DNA from: Flavobacterium pisciphilum
Lineage (GTDB): Bacteria > Bacteroidota > Bacteroidia > Flavobacteriales > Flavobacteriaceae
Length of the DNA: 64,000 nt
Assembly: GCF_020905345.1 (NCBI RefSeq)
Contig: NZ_JAJJMO010000001.1
Span: 2,852,001 to 2,916,000 of the forward strand
Direction of reading: 5' to 3'
Translations under genes and position numbers: made by a program
Shown: in pieces, positions 55,501 through 62,288 of the stretch
Layout: each line of letters starts with the position of its first letter
How positions within the stretch are numbered: position 1 is the stretch's first letter
Notes under the pieces: model-generated
Told to the model about the DNA's origin: nothing
The model's database searches: none
What the model saw: the letters and a program-made list of their open reading frames with translations, nothing else

Positions 55501-57816
55501 AATTGTAATACTTCCTTTTGTATCACAAACAATATCTTGTTTGATAAAAGTAGGATCTACAACACTTTGAGTTGCATTAAAATAATACATATTAACACAC
55601 GTATTATTATAAGTAACAACAAGTCTAAATGTACCTGCTCTATTTACAGTATATGTTGGTCCAACTGCTATCTCAGTCCAGTTTGTAGCATTTACATCTG
55701 GACAAGTATCATCTAAACCACCTGGTCTTGCATCTTTTGTCTCTTGCCAAACAATACTTGTTGCTCCTGTAATTTTAGTATCAATAAATTTAGTTGCCGT
55801 TTTACCACATAAAAATATCTTAGGAAATGGCTTTCCATCATTAATACATTTATAAGGTAATTTAGTTGTTGGATCAATATTATCCGCATATTCATTAACA
55901 GGATTATCGTTAATATTTACTACATAATCCTTAACAATAAATTTTTGTTGTATCCCTAAACAAGGTGGAGCAGCAGTCGTAACTACTGTATATGTACCTG
56001 CTTTAGTAACTGTAACTTCTTGGTTATTTCCGCCAAAAATAACTCCATTTTCATCTTTCCAAACATACGTTTTATAACCACCACCTGCTTTAAGTTTAAC
56101 CGTACCGCACAAAAATAATGTTTGCTCAAATTTACATTTATCAAGTCCGATAAGAAAGTTTGTCGCAGTAGGTTCTCCTACATTACATCCTTCATCAGAA
56201 GAAAGACTTCCCTCTCCAAAAGTAGCTGGATTAATCGTTCCATTATATTTTGAAATAGCAGTATTTTTAATTTCATTAGAGCAAGCGTCTGTTAAAGATT
56301 CACAATCTTTAATGGTCTTTACTCTAAATTTTATAGTATAAACTCCCCCTTTTGCTTTAACTAAAGCTGGGCTAATGTTAAATACTATTGTTCTAGTAGC
56401 TTTATCATAAGAAGCAATTGTTACCCCTGATGGCAAAGGCAAAATATCGTTTTTGTCATCAAAAATAATATTGTTAGGTAGAATATCTGTTATCGTAAAA
56501 TTTACAGCATTATCATTCCCTTTATTTTGAAACGAAATTTCATATCTTAAATCTTTATCGATACCGATGTCTTTTCCTCCCGCATCATAATCTTTACCCT
56601 TATCATCTGTTCCTATAACTTTTTTAACAAGAACTATCCTTGGAGCAATAATCTCTACTGCAAAAGCATTAAAATAATAAAAATATACATCTTGATTACT
56701 ACCTAAACTTATTGTTGCCGAGGTATCTCCATTCTTAATTACTGACCCCCCTGGATATGCTGTTGTTGCTGGATTATCTACTTCAAACACTCCCGCATCA
56801 AATCCTAAAGTATTGGAACTATTAGGGGTTCTATTATTAAGAATAGTACCTAATGAAGTAACTGTACTGTTAAAGAAATTATAATAGGTTTGATAGATCC
56901 ACTCCCAATCCTTTCCGTTCCACACCCACTTATATGCTCCTCCTTCTGTTGGTCTTTCTGGTGGTACTGACTTCACTCCATTGATAGCTAAGAAATCACC
57001 TTGGATATCCGCATCTCCCTCTATTGCCGAAAAAGCAAATTTTGCTTTTACTGGTCCTACAGGTATTGTTGTAAATCCAGAAACTTGTATGTCTAAATTA
57101 GTATCTGCATCAATAGCACTAAATCCGTCAAATGAAGTAATTGCTTTTTCTGGTAGAGTTGCATTTTCATATACAAAGAACAATGACCATCCTGCAGATA
57201 AACCTGTACCTCCAGAACTACTTCCAGCAGGTCTGTTATACCCTTGTGCAGTTGATACATTGGCTACTGTATAAACACCCTGAGGATCAGGTCGTGGAGA
57301 TTTAGTAAAATAATCTGTTACATTAGCATAACATGCATAAGGATAACTAGTACCAACTACACTATTTTTTGCATCATAGATAACAGTTCCATCTATATCA
57401 ACATAGCTTCCTCCAGGCATTTTAAATTTAACCTTATCTATTGGATTGGGATTACTCGTTTTGTCTCTGGTAACAGCACTCCAATACAATCCAACATACA
57501 CAATCTTAGAGCAAGATGCATCTGGCAAAGTCAACTTTGCACTACTTGAATTGAAAGTATCTGGATCTAGGTCAATATCAACATATTTCATATTGAAATT
57601 GGCATTACCACCACTATAAATATAGGGGTCATTCGGCTTTTGATTTGATCCATTATCTCTATTCAAGATATTATTTCCAATCAAGAGAATATCACCTCGT
57701 AAATTTTTATTATTGTACCTAGGGGCAAAATCTTTAAAATTTTGAGAATAAGAAATAATACTTTGCAAGAAAATCAAAGCAAATAAAGCAATCTTTAAAA
57801 TAGTAGGTTTTTTCAT
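43246..57816 (-). CDS. sprB: Giant SprB-type gliding adhesin with T9SS type B sorting domain
   Basis: A 4856-residue cell-surface adhesin. A signal peptide (about 1-25, ending SYSQ) precedes a large N-terminal region (to about 400) and a DUF11-like domain (about 400-520) with YEISFQNKGNDNAVNFTITD. From about residue 755 to 4760 it is a chain of SprB-type repeats of about 80-90 residues, each with an early CNG-like Cys, a PxYxY strand and an NGC end. One unrelated block of about 205 residues interrupts the chain (about 1256-1462). The end (about 4765-4856) is a type B sorting domain starting CIPNHFTPNGDGINDTW. In F. johnsoniae SprB is moved along the cell surface by the gliding motor. Between sprD and sprF, as in the known operon. 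Confidence 0.94.
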   Translation of the reverse strand: MKKPTILKIALFALIFLQSIISYSQNFKDFAPRYNNKNLRGDILLIGNNILNRDNGSNQKPNDPYIYSGGNANFNMKYVDIDLDPDTFNSSSAKLTLPDASCSKIVYVGLYWSAVTRDKTSNPNPIDKVKFKMPGGSYVDIDGTVIYDAKNSVVGTSYPYACYANVTDYFTKSPRPDPQGVYTVANVSTAQGYNRPAGSSSGGTGLSAGWSLFFVYENATLPEKAITSFDGFSAIDADTNLDIQVSGFTTIPVGPVKAKFAFSAIEGDADIQGDFLAINGVKSVPPERPTEGGAYKWVWNGKDWEWIYQTYYNFFNSTVTSLGTILNNRTPNSSNTLGFDAGVFEVDNPATTAYPGGSVIKNGDTSATISLGSNQDVYFYYFNAFAVEIIAPRIVLVKKVIGTDDKGKDYDAGGKDIGIDKDLRYEISFQNKGNDNAVNFTITDILPNNIIFDDKNDILPLPSGVTIASYDKATRTIVFNISPALVKAKGGVYTIKFRVKTIKDCESLTDACSNEIKNTAISKYNGTINPATFGEGSLSSDEGCNVGEPTATNFLIGLDKCKFEQTLFLCGTVKLKAGGGYKTYVWKDENGVIFGGNNQEVTVTKAGTYTVVTTAAPPCLGIQQKFIVKDYVVNINDNPVNEYADNIDPTTKLPYKCINDGKPFPKIFLCGKTATKFIDTKITGATSIVWQETKDARPGGLDDTCPDVNATNWTEIAVGPTYTVNRAGTFRLVVTYNNTCVNMYYFNATQSVVDPTFIKQDIVCDTKGSITITNPKPNDGYGYEYSLDGKLPYQASNVFDDVAAGRYLVHIRTKAVDNTFEKCVYTADVTISKLTFSADVETTNPLCTGKGGTIKATANGVNGWYQFTVKDATTGELKGDSGQIADPTNYHLFEGIAPGTYNVEITSKDGCKEVKKVTIDDYSLSATATITKPLTCEDGEITVVVTGGKPVAGVPPYYYYYVNGVTTPLTNPVIPINTAGNYDIVVVDAAGCSVTIPTIKVPDLIRPTATIDKKDVNCYGSATGEISITLNPAVSPYTVSYSINGVAGPFSTINPIKNLAAGDYDVVVKYTYDGVDCFDASKTITIGGSGSALTASAGIAELSGCGLPGNENQGKVRITNAQGGKPFPAPNLYRYSFDGGKTWITSNEAYIDPSATPYTFYIKDAADCIFPMTGIVLDPKPADPTIEVSTPTFNCNGTASTTVTVTNTGGGNYEYEYLLNGVVNTNNPPNVFVNVPPSVPGTPHVISVRYKLVSVPTYSTLLKEDFGSGGTTTSPGIAAAYCFNDQRVNAPYKCGTRSVEDNQYSVTSFFWRNDTAWFQYKDHTTAANPKPDPLGRYLLVNIGSAAGTYGVLYSKPIIDVIKNQPIKVDLFVGNLLNTGMSGAAPIVRFELVDKLGKVVARQDTGKIAEDPNDPNRTKWVPIHLELNPGDNDNLTFVIRSGSLEISGNDLVIDDIEVYQLPKSCLSTKDFKVIVDPNKKFTADVKDIIDTKCKGSKDGSITIIAKNFNTTNGFEYLIDGVLPWKISKLEETIVNDLGEGPHVVKIRYDAASVGCDFTLNPTIGSPEKFEVEAKATAAKCSVGATVTATGKGGTKDYTFTLTDSATPPNVVTFPSNGILTDVKPGTYIVSGKDKNGCLDDIDTALVIDAPVAPKAEIADNTGLCFDGKIATITVNITGGVGPYFYQVKYNTGALGSKIPVPAPGTSFTYEAKATGNYTFIITDDFGCEATVISQTINPKLTADALTTTSLTCIAPKEAKIEVTINGGTTPFSYIVKDGLGNQVYASVGTIAGPKFTYTTTNSGKYTFEITDKNKCITTAEGNVASITNPTVKAVPTHISCNGLSDGSVVLTGHDGTGDYEFSDKPTTGFTSSPNFSGLTLGKHKFYVKDTNGCTGEVEVEITQPDVITPSVSISTPYTCETKAIITASATGGNGTTYTYVLNITKNGVTTVVATNDTGIFKDLTTGGTYSVTITDVKGCTVTKDAGTILDLVPITALDIKNTDLKCPSNKVDVTINSVTGGKGTYEYAITAPAGLTRPYQTNATFIGLAPGTYTFTVRDANKCTFSLPYTIEKLIPIVVTVEEEINISCLNGTDGSAKFTIKDLGNKVRYSYSINGGTAVTGLTPAAGSTTFSVDAPNLGVGNYELIITDLETNCTASATAKILAPAEKLEITLLTATPMTCDVNGKVVVSTKGGWGSNKYTLTQPDKTTVGPQPKNSFDNLTQVGEYTVSVKDLNGCEVSDKFTLAAKVQPDAKIDLISDLCYDKVNKATIVVTPAIVPSPTYEYKLNDGAYQPSGTFPNLEPGDYVVTVRDKATGCTLVLTSQHIAKELTASVKMDKDIDCTINPDVIIKGEVFEGTAPYTYTVSVNGVADPIVKVITGNKFSYTNNVATTATTDTKYEFFIKDNTGCTTTSTVIVKPKTDPKFTATPNSTILCNGESTGSITVTIDTAFGVGPYVIDVYNTTTSTSYGEQTTGLPAGIYTVKVTDSKSCFTEKLNIKIDEPTPISIVYKVDPITCKSGGVSLGSITITSVSGGTPNYIYHVKGVNGYDKKFTGQTGATQVFEVVDFGYYQIIITDSNNCSKIIKDILVASPPEDLDITISSPPADCSTGGSATVAVGTGTGAGITGNGPFHFAIYTGPGMVWKSPTTAPWVDETVLGSPVGDPVIIPGSKKAVFNNLTPGVTYTFIVYDEGTKCYYFETADQAIPTNTKLTLENVQAQNITCLNADNGNVSLKVYSQYGVATDINYQIFNAETLAPIGGIGTGIVPAGTVPRTSFDITNFGTLPFGNYYVLVTEVLDRTTTPIKIGCSIATLQFNITGSATALELTAKSDKNDNCALNAGRVEAFAKGGTTLPAVVGVPASPGVPAIPASAAVPYLYQIVKDNLPAGKDALDIEPTAASFDITLHKSNTFNVEAGDYFVYVRDAYGCITYAPVTVKLDPEPVIAAVIDPAFCSATEGNFAINVDISTLGVGPYTYSLNGGNAVAITTVPKFTISDLASGKYKIKVKDLNGCTSNEVELEIFKPLDLKAKFTLPPVCEIANGTITAEVSGGDITAATGNKFEYTLRNNTVVPTPADVVQLNNGIFLNQAAGSYTVTVKDLSTNCTKSVNVDIPLPTKVVLAIGDIEVTLPNCMTPAGQPAQGNISNGTIKVNLPAANNNPVYTFILTPIAPLTGLPTTQVSDGYFDGLVSGDYDVTVKSERGCEKTVRVTIGIPVEVVASAVADPFLCSTGNTPKATKVTVTGAGGTGKYTYSKDNITYKDINEFYVDDNKAIQNVTYYVKDENGCIDDVTIPIAPFPSLIAADVTFGPLIDCENGKQVMNVVITGGTNTPKEFTYQVYQDGVLIAGSLTTVTGTTFAYDALTAGSYYEFEIFDNNTGCSIKSTVQPVPLFNDLEITAFASSQVGCKTDSTGKITIDVTGYTGKYTYEVFNGINPLPVDAGNGDTALGSTVTAGLPAGTKYTVVVKESAFPKCEATSTAVIITEPLLALSLGPITNVPQNCKTKGAQVTVPITSVIGGTPGYKYAFVKSGDSPIGKYLDSNTATLDPTVSPKWDVWVMDKNGCSVMTTVDITIDPVPSAIVATPDSQCYVAGADYTITVTANGVGQLQYGLDKDNFTINPKLTVKSPGTYAVYVKDANGCITEVLAAFTILDPLGLSAEISTYPTCNGSDGVVTLTGIGGTVAPPNYQFAIGSATVPGVFSVSAVFPNLTPGTKYYFWVKDMDTGCTASIDYVIPTAAVVTIVDADLKPTPVACYGGADGTITVALDASNNNPDYKFTLTGVDYNGNAVARPEQKDPTFSNLPAGKYTVSVMSGRDCPGSAKTEIIQPSLIVIATPIVTEFVCNAGTNEPKFATIEVSASGGTLPYSKYVFIKKGATVAEDRIVQSGKETKYTSSDQAGGTYIIEVHDSNSCPITTTATIKPYVNIEDAFISVDAIITCNDGENIKVTVTSKGVLPALEYSITYPDGTIKTNLIGVNVFTNLPIGEYTITVKNPDTGCSIERIHTVDKPNTFDLKATNVKSITCFNAADGSIDFTLVDSKAIPSNLPNGFTYVITGPTPSTGTSSNLGPLKIGNLKAGSYKIEATLIDSPFCTVTTMFTIDGPLTPLELEIQHSEITCAVGNNDGKIIASAKGGWPGGYEFQLELNGAPLVAWSTQSTFPNLGVGNYVVKVRDSKCEDSVPLELKIPEEVKVLATVAKAMLTCNGDNSGELTVTTTGGSGKYLYTLVSTYPDGVVTKNGPQVDPVFTNLKAGSYMVIVSDEWKCTGTSVSVEIKEPTIVKASLGIKTIEGCNRLPVITLTATGGNGGPYKYGTDGINFTSAPFNSSVDITLPQTAVATTYKYYVQDALGCISYATQVDFSPVPALVFSSVVDYDIHCKGSSTGSIYATAIGGLGNYVYTLLDASKLPVTPAPTQNKPGQFDNLAKGDYFVQVVSDDCKAISLPVSITEPATSITATAVPTDLTCNGSDNGKIVVTAQGGTGILRYAISPDFRQFFESNVFDDLEPGFYDILIQDENGCEFLIKDIEIKQPDILSLSLVPGSILPEYCDGDKDGAFSIKIVGGTAPYKVVLDDRNGTYEQILGDEHTFIQLVGGTHTVYIIDANNCIAELEIVTPDAVKLEPTAKVNTDCVNNLAANFVTITIDGSNTNPVDVDYALDGGMYQESNIFVNVAPGTHTVTARHTNGCEQTTLPFTIAVVQPLTLTLADGGLNEIVATATGGGGDYQFTLDGEPYGSVNKFIIYKSGTYTVTVTDKNGCTATASRYFEYIDVCIPNHFTPNGDGINDTWAPGCTVNYKDLTFDIFDRYGRVICKYRLGQKWDGKYNGNELPSGDYWYVLKLNDKKDDREFVGHFTLYR
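43540..55550 (-). repeat. Tandem SprB repeats encoded in sprB
   Basis: About 12 kb encoding an estimated 40-50 diverged repeats (estimated from spacing, not aligned). The typical unit runs LTCNGxxxGxI, a GG pair, YxYxxxG, NxFxxLxxGxYxVxVxDxxGC. Most units have a Cys near the start and a Cys at the end. DNA identity between units is low, so they are ancient rather than recent copies. Confidence 0.85.
53430..54050 (-). other. Non-repeat domain inserted in the SprB repeat array
   Basis: About 205 codons between LLKEDFGSGG and the return of repeat sequence after SCLSTKDF. The block lacks the SprB repeat pattern. It has the look of a jelly-roll or MAM/carbohydrate-binding domain, with strands such as PIKVDLFVGNLL, IVRFELVDKLGKVV, DNLTFVIRSG and the terminal LVIDDIEVYQL. 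Confidence 0.7.
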
Positions 57817-57836
57817 GGTATTTTTTTATTTTATTA

Positions 57837-57879
57837 TTTGCAATGTTTTCCTAATGGGCCGTCAGGAAAACAAGGCAAA
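57837..57879 (-). promoter_or_regulatory. Hairpin in the sprD-sprB intergenic region
   Basis: Arms tttgcaatgttttcct (57837-57852) and aggaaaacaaggcaaa (57864-57879) pair at 14 of 16 positions. The stem ends 20 bp before the sprB start codon. There is no T-tract after it on the sprB strand. It may be an RNA processing or stability element or affect initiation at sprB. Confidence 0.5.
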
Positions 57880-57970
57880 TAACTCTCTAAATTTATTCGG
57901 CAGCAGGCTCTTCTAAAAACTAGAAATTCACTTACATGCCTATTCTTATAATTTTATACAATAATTTCTT

Positions 57971-60900
57971 TTATTCGTTTTCAACTTTTACAATAGACAT
58001 TTTTCCGTTGTATGGTTTATTGCCTTTTGATTCTAATGCTTTACTTGCCTCTTGTAAATTATCATACTTTTCATAATAAATATAATATTTACTAGAACTT
58101 ACATTGTAAAAGAAATTAATCTCCGATTGACCTGCTGAAACTGCTTGTGTCAAAAATTGATCTCTCTTATCAGTGCTACTATGAACTGCAACAATCAAAT
58201 AATATCCACTTTGAGCATTCTTAACGTTCTTAATAATTTGCATGTTCGACTGCTCGTCGCCAAAATCAAAATCATTTGCTGTTAATGGTCTACTACTTGG
58301 TCTTGTTGTTTCTTTTATACGTTTTAAAGCTGCAACATCTTGTTGATAACGACCTTGGTCATTTTCGAAAGCAGCACGCTTAATTCTACGTTTTCTCTCT
58401 ATTTCGGTTTCAAGTTTAATTTTTTCTAAACTTGCAATTAAATCAGCATTCTCTCTTTCTGCTTTTAATTGTTCCGCTTTTAATGCTTCAATTTTGGCTA
58501 AATAACTTTTGTTAAGTGCGTCATTTTTATTTGGCACTTTTTTAAGTCTCTCATTGTACAAATTCGTTAGCCTAGCAAGCGCATCTTTTTGTTCCCTATT
58601 AACTTGTGCTATTTGTGATTTTAACGCTTCTAACTCGCTATTTTCAGACGCAACACTTTTAAATGGTTTCGGTTCTTTATATATTCCTTTTTCACTTAAA
58701 TCATTTTCTTCTCTAAGGTCATTAAGGTCTCTTTGTTTTTTAGCAACTGTTTCTGTCAATTTGCTTAATAAATCTGTTTGTGTTTTATATGAACTATCAA
58801 ACATATTAGTTAAATTATCAATTGATCTAGCAGTTTCATCTTTAGCAGCATTTGCGGCCGCATTAGATGCAGCAAGTGCATCAGCAGCTTGTTTCGCTTT
58901 TAGTTCTGCATCTTGAGCAAGTTTTGCCTGAAGTGCATCTGCATCTGCCTTGGCTTTTGCGTCAGCCTCCAATTTAGCTTTTGCATCAGCGTCTGCTTTG
59001 GCTTTGGCATCTGCAGCCAACTTAATTTGTAATGCAGCTGCATCAGCTTTCGCTTTAGCATCGGCAGCAAGTTTTGCATCAGCATCAGCTTTGGCTTTTA
59101 TTTTAGCATCTGCTGCGAGTCTTGCTTCAAGTGCAGCGGCATCAGCTTTCGCTTTCGCATCGGCTGCTAATTTCTCTTTAGCTTCTGCGTCTACTTTTGC
59201 TTTAGCATCGGCAGCTTCTTTAGCTTTGGCTTTGGCATCTGCAGCAAGTTTTACTTGAAGTGCAATCGCATCGGCTTTCGCTTTAATTTTTGCTTCCGCA
59301 GCAAGTTTTGCTTGTAGCGCATCCGACTCAGCTTTCGCTTTGGCATCAGCATCTATTATTGCTTTCAATTCTGCTGCTTCTGCTTTTGCTTTTGCGTCAG
59401 CTTTTACTTTAGCATCAGCATCAAGTTTAGCTTGAATTGCATCTGCATCGGCTTTGGCTTTGGCATCGGCTGCTAATTTCGCTTGAAGAGCATCTGCATC
59501 GGCTTTCGCTTTTGCGTCAGCAGCAAGTTTTATTTTCAGTGCTTCAGCGGCATCAGCTTTCGCTTTGGCATCGGCATCTAATTTAGCTTGTAAAGCAGTA
59601 GCGTCAACTTTAACTTTGGCATCAGCTGCTAATTTTGCTTTAAGTGCTTCAGCAGCATCAGCTTTCGCTTTAGCATCCGCATCTAATTTTGCTTGAATTG
59701 CATCAGCGTCAGCTTTTACTTTAGCATCGGCTGCTAATTTCGCTTGAAGAGCATCAGCATCGGCTTTGGCTTTGGCGTCAGCAGCAAGTTTTATTTTCAG
59801 TGCTTCAGCAGCATCAGCTTTCGCTTTGGCATCGGCATCTAATTTAGCTTGTAAAGCAGTAGCATCAGCTTTTACTTTAGCATCGGCCGCTAGTTTTGCT
59901 TTAAGTGCTTCAGTAGCATCGGCTTTTGCTTTGGCATCGGCCGCTAATTTAGCTTGAAGCGCATCTGCATCGGCTTTCACTTTAGCATCTGCAGCAAGTT
60001 TTGCCTGAAGCGCATCAGCATCAGCTTTCACTTTGGCATCAGCTGCTAATTTAGCTTGAAGCGCATCTGCATCGGCTTTGGCTTTGGCGTCAGCAGCAAG
60101 TTTCATTTTTAGTGCTTCAGCAGCATCAGCTTTCGCTTTAGCATCGGCTTTCGCTTTGGCATCAGCATCTAATTTTGCTTGAATTGCATCAGCATCGGCT
60201 TTGGCTTTGGCGTCAGCATCTAATTTAGCTTGTAAAGCAGTAGCATCAGCTTTGGCTTTAGCATCGGCTGCTAGTTTTGCTTTAAGTGCTTCTGCAGCAT
60301 CGGCTTTCGCTTTGGCATCAGCAGCTAATTTAGCTTTAAGTGCTTCAGCAGCATCAGCTTTCGCTTTAGCATCAGCTGCTAATTTTGCTTTAAGTGCTTC
60401 TGCGGCATCGGCTTTCGCTTTGGTATCCGCAGCAAGTTTTGCTTGAAGTGCATCAGCATCGGCTTTCACTTTTGCATCTGCAGCAAGTTTTGCTTGTAAG
60501 GCTGCTGCGTCAGCTTTCGCTTTGGCATCAGCTGCTAACTTAACTTGAAGTGCATCAGCATCTGCTTTAGCTTTAGCATCTGCAGCAAGTTTTGCTTGAA
60601 GAGCAGCTGCATCAACCTTTGTTTGTCCATCTGATGAAAGTTGTTTTGCTTTAAGTGCTTCGGCATCTGCTTTAGACTTAGCTGCATCTAATTTAGCTTG
60701 TGCCTCAGCATCGGCTTTAGCTTTTGCATCAGCAGCTAATTTGGCTCTATTTTCAGCAGCGGCATCGGCTTTCGCTTTAGCAGCATCTAATCTCGCTTGT
60801 GCAGCGGCATCGACTTTTCCTTTTGCATCAGCAGCTGATTTTGCTCTATTGGCATCAGCATCAGCTTTGGCCTGAATTGCATTTAATCTCGCTTGTGCAA

Positions 60901-62287
60901 CAGCATCAGCTTTGGCTTTAGCATCGGCTGCTAATTTGGCTCTATTTGCTTCTGCATCGGCTTTAGATTGAGCTGCTCTTAATTTAACCGCTTCTAATCT
61001 CGCTTGTGCTTCCGCATTAGCTTTAGTTCTATTATCAGCTGCCAATTTAGTTCTTGCTTCCGCATCCGCTTTAACTTTTGCTTGAGCATCTAATCTGGCT
61101 TGCATTGCAGCAGCATCAGCTTTCGCTTTGGCATCAGCTGCTAATTTAATTTTTTCTTCTGCATCCGCTTTAACTTTAGCTTGTGCTTCTAATCTAGCTT
61201 GCATTGCAGCTGCATCGGCTTTCGCTTTAGCATCAGCAGCAAGTTTTGCTTTCTCAGCTCCATCTGTTTTTGTAACAGGGCTTGTAACCTTAGCTGGTGC
61301 AACTTTTTTAACCTCACTAGGTGCAATAAGTGCTCCCTCATCTTCTTCATTATCCCCATAATAGTAACTTTTACTTTTAAATTTATAGGCAATAACAAAT
61401 TCATGAGACGCTCCAAAATTGGAGAAATTACCAGTTCCTTTTTCGTAATTGTATTCAATAGCAATTTTTGGTGTTACATTAACACCAAATCCTGCTGACA
61501 TTCCGTATAATGTATTGTAACCTGCTTGAGCCCAGAATCCTTTTGGAATAGCAATCATCGCCAATCCAGAAATTACAGTTTTGTCTTTCTTAAATTCTGA
61601 TTTTACAATCCCAGAAAACTTACTTCTATCAAAAAACCCATAAGCATCAATATATCCAGTATACATAAGATGTGCTACAACGGCTTGTTCAGGATTATCT
61701 TTCACCATCTCTGAAGTACCAAAATTATATAGCAATAGATTGTTTACAGATAAACCTACATCCAAAAAGCCATTACCGTAGTTAACCCCCGGATTTATCG
61801 TAAGCATTGAATTAGAAGGTATATTATCTATATTAAGATTTGTATCGTTTGAAATAATTTTCCCTTGATCTAATCCACTTTTATAAAAACCAACATTAGC
61901 ACCAAAAGTCAAATTACTATCTTCTTGAAGTACTACGTTATGAGCAAAGTTTCCTACGATTCCAAAAGTGGTCATAAGGCCATAGTTTTGTTGGAACAAA
62001 CCAACTCCTATCCCTTGATTTTCTCTAAATCTTCCCGAATAACTAAACAAATAAGTTTGCGGTGCATTATCAAATTGTACCCATTGACGCTTGTTATAAA
62101 AACTCGCATATGTATTTTGTTCTCTAACGAAACTAAAAGCAGGGTTAATTAAATATCTATTAAATTTTAATGAATTTCTGATAGGTATAGAAAATGGAAC
62201 AACTCCATCCCCTTTGACATTGTCTTGAGAATAGAGTACTTGTGTTGAGCCGTAAAGAAAAGTAATGAATAGTAAAATTTTCTTCAT
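57971..62287 (-). CDS. sprD: SprD-like protein: PorP/SprF-type barrel, long Ala/Lys/Asp repeat, coiled coil, SPOR-like end
   Basis: A 1438-residue envelope protein. The signal peptide (about 1-20) is followed by a PorP/SprF-like region (to about 305) with NRYLINPAFSFVREQNTYA and paired barrel-type strands. Residues about 343-1145 are an almost pure Ala/Lys/Asp array of units such as KLAADAKAKADADALQA. A coiled coil follows (about 1160-1330). The last 85 residues contain SGYYLIVAVHSSTDKRDQFL and a segment reading SSSKYYIYYEKYDN, which resemble a SPOR domain. Its position between sprC and sprB matches SprD of F. johnsoniae. sprC ends 1 bp before its ATG. The repeats may form a long helical rod reaching peptidoglycan; that is inference. 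Confidence 0.82.
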   Translation of the reverse strand: MKKILLFITFLYGSTQVLYSQDNVKGDGVVPFSIPIRNSLKFNRYLINPAFSFVREQNTYASFYNKRQWVQFDNAPQTYLFSYSGRFRENQGIGVGLFQQNYGLMTTFGIVGNFAHNVVLQEDSNLTFGANVGFYKSGLDQGKIISNDTNLNIDNIPSNSMLTINPGVNYGNGFLDVGLSVNNLLLYNFGTSEMVKDNPEQAVVAHLMYTGYIDAYGFFDRSKFSGIVKSEFKKDKTVISGLAMIAIPKGFWAQAGYNTLYGMSAGFGVNVTPKIAIEYNYEKGTGNFSNFGASHEFVIAYKFKSKSYYYGDNEEDEGALIAPSEVKKVAPAKVTSPVTKTDGAEKAKLAADAKAKADAAAMQARLEAQAKVKADAEEKIKLAADAKAKADAAAMQARLDAQAKVKADAEARTKLAADNRTKANAEAQARLEAVKLRAAQSKADAEANRAKLAADAKAKADAVAQARLNAIQAKADADANRAKSAADAKGKVDAAAQARLDAAKAKADAAAENRAKLAADAKAKADAEAQAKLDAAKSKADAEALKAKQLSSDGQTKVDAAALQAKLAADAKAKADADALQVKLAADAKAKADAAALQAKLAADAKVKADADALQAKLAADTKAKADAAEALKAKLAADAKAKADAAEALKAKLAADAKAKADAAEALKAKLAADAKAKADATALQAKLDADAKAKADADAIQAKLDADAKAKADAKAKADAAEALKMKLAADAKAKADADALQAKLAADAKVKADADALQAKLAADAKVKADADALQAKLAADAKAKADATEALKAKLAADAKVKADATALQAKLDADAKAKADAAEALKIKLAADAKAKADADALQAKLAADAKVKADADAIQAKLDADAKAKADAAEALKAKLAADAKVKVDATALQAKLDADAKAKADAAEALKIKLAADAKAKADADALQAKLAADAKAKADADAIQAKLDADAKVKADAKAKAEAAELKAIIDADAKAKAESDALQAKLAAEAKIKAKADAIALQVKLAADAKAKAKEAADAKAKVDAEAKEKLAADAKAKADAAALEARLAADAKIKAKADADAKLAADAKAKADAAALQIKLAADAKAKADADAKAKLEADAKAKADADALQAKLAQDAELKAKQAADALAASNAAANAAKDETARSIDNLTNMFDSSYKTQTDLLSKLTETVAKKQRDLNDLREENDLSEKGIYKEPKPFKSVASENSELEALKSQIAQVNREQKDALARLTNLYNERLKKVPNKNDALNKSYLAKIEALKAEQLKAERENADLIASLEKIKLETEIERKRRIKRAAFENDQGRYQQDVAALKRIKETTRPSSRPLTANDFDFGDEQSNMQIIKNVKNAQSGYYLIVAVHSSTDKRDQFLTQAVSAGQSEINFFYNVSSSKYYIYYEKYDNLQEASKALESKGNKPYNGKMSIVKVENE
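58850..61260 (-). repeat. Ala/Lys/Asp-coding tandem repeat in sprD
   Basis: About 2.4 kb of in-frame units of 17 or 18 codons (51 or 54 bp), many nearly identical at DNA level, for example plus-strand words gcatcagctttcgctttggc and taatttagcttgaagcgcatc. Units encode LAADAKAKADADALQAK or LAADAKAKADAAEALKAK. Long open frames on the other strand here are a by-product of the codon pattern. Confidence 0.92.
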
Positions 62288-62288
62288 A

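Noticed and set aside
58950..60446. Several Ala/Ser-rich open frames on the plus strand inside the sprD repeat
   Set aside because: They are by-products of the GCA/GCT/AAA codon pattern of the minus-strand repeat and have no own start context or neighbours.
58850..61260. Repeat array considered as a CRISPR
   Set aside because: Units are contiguous, in-frame and 51 or 54 bp without spacers, and encode a regular helical protein.
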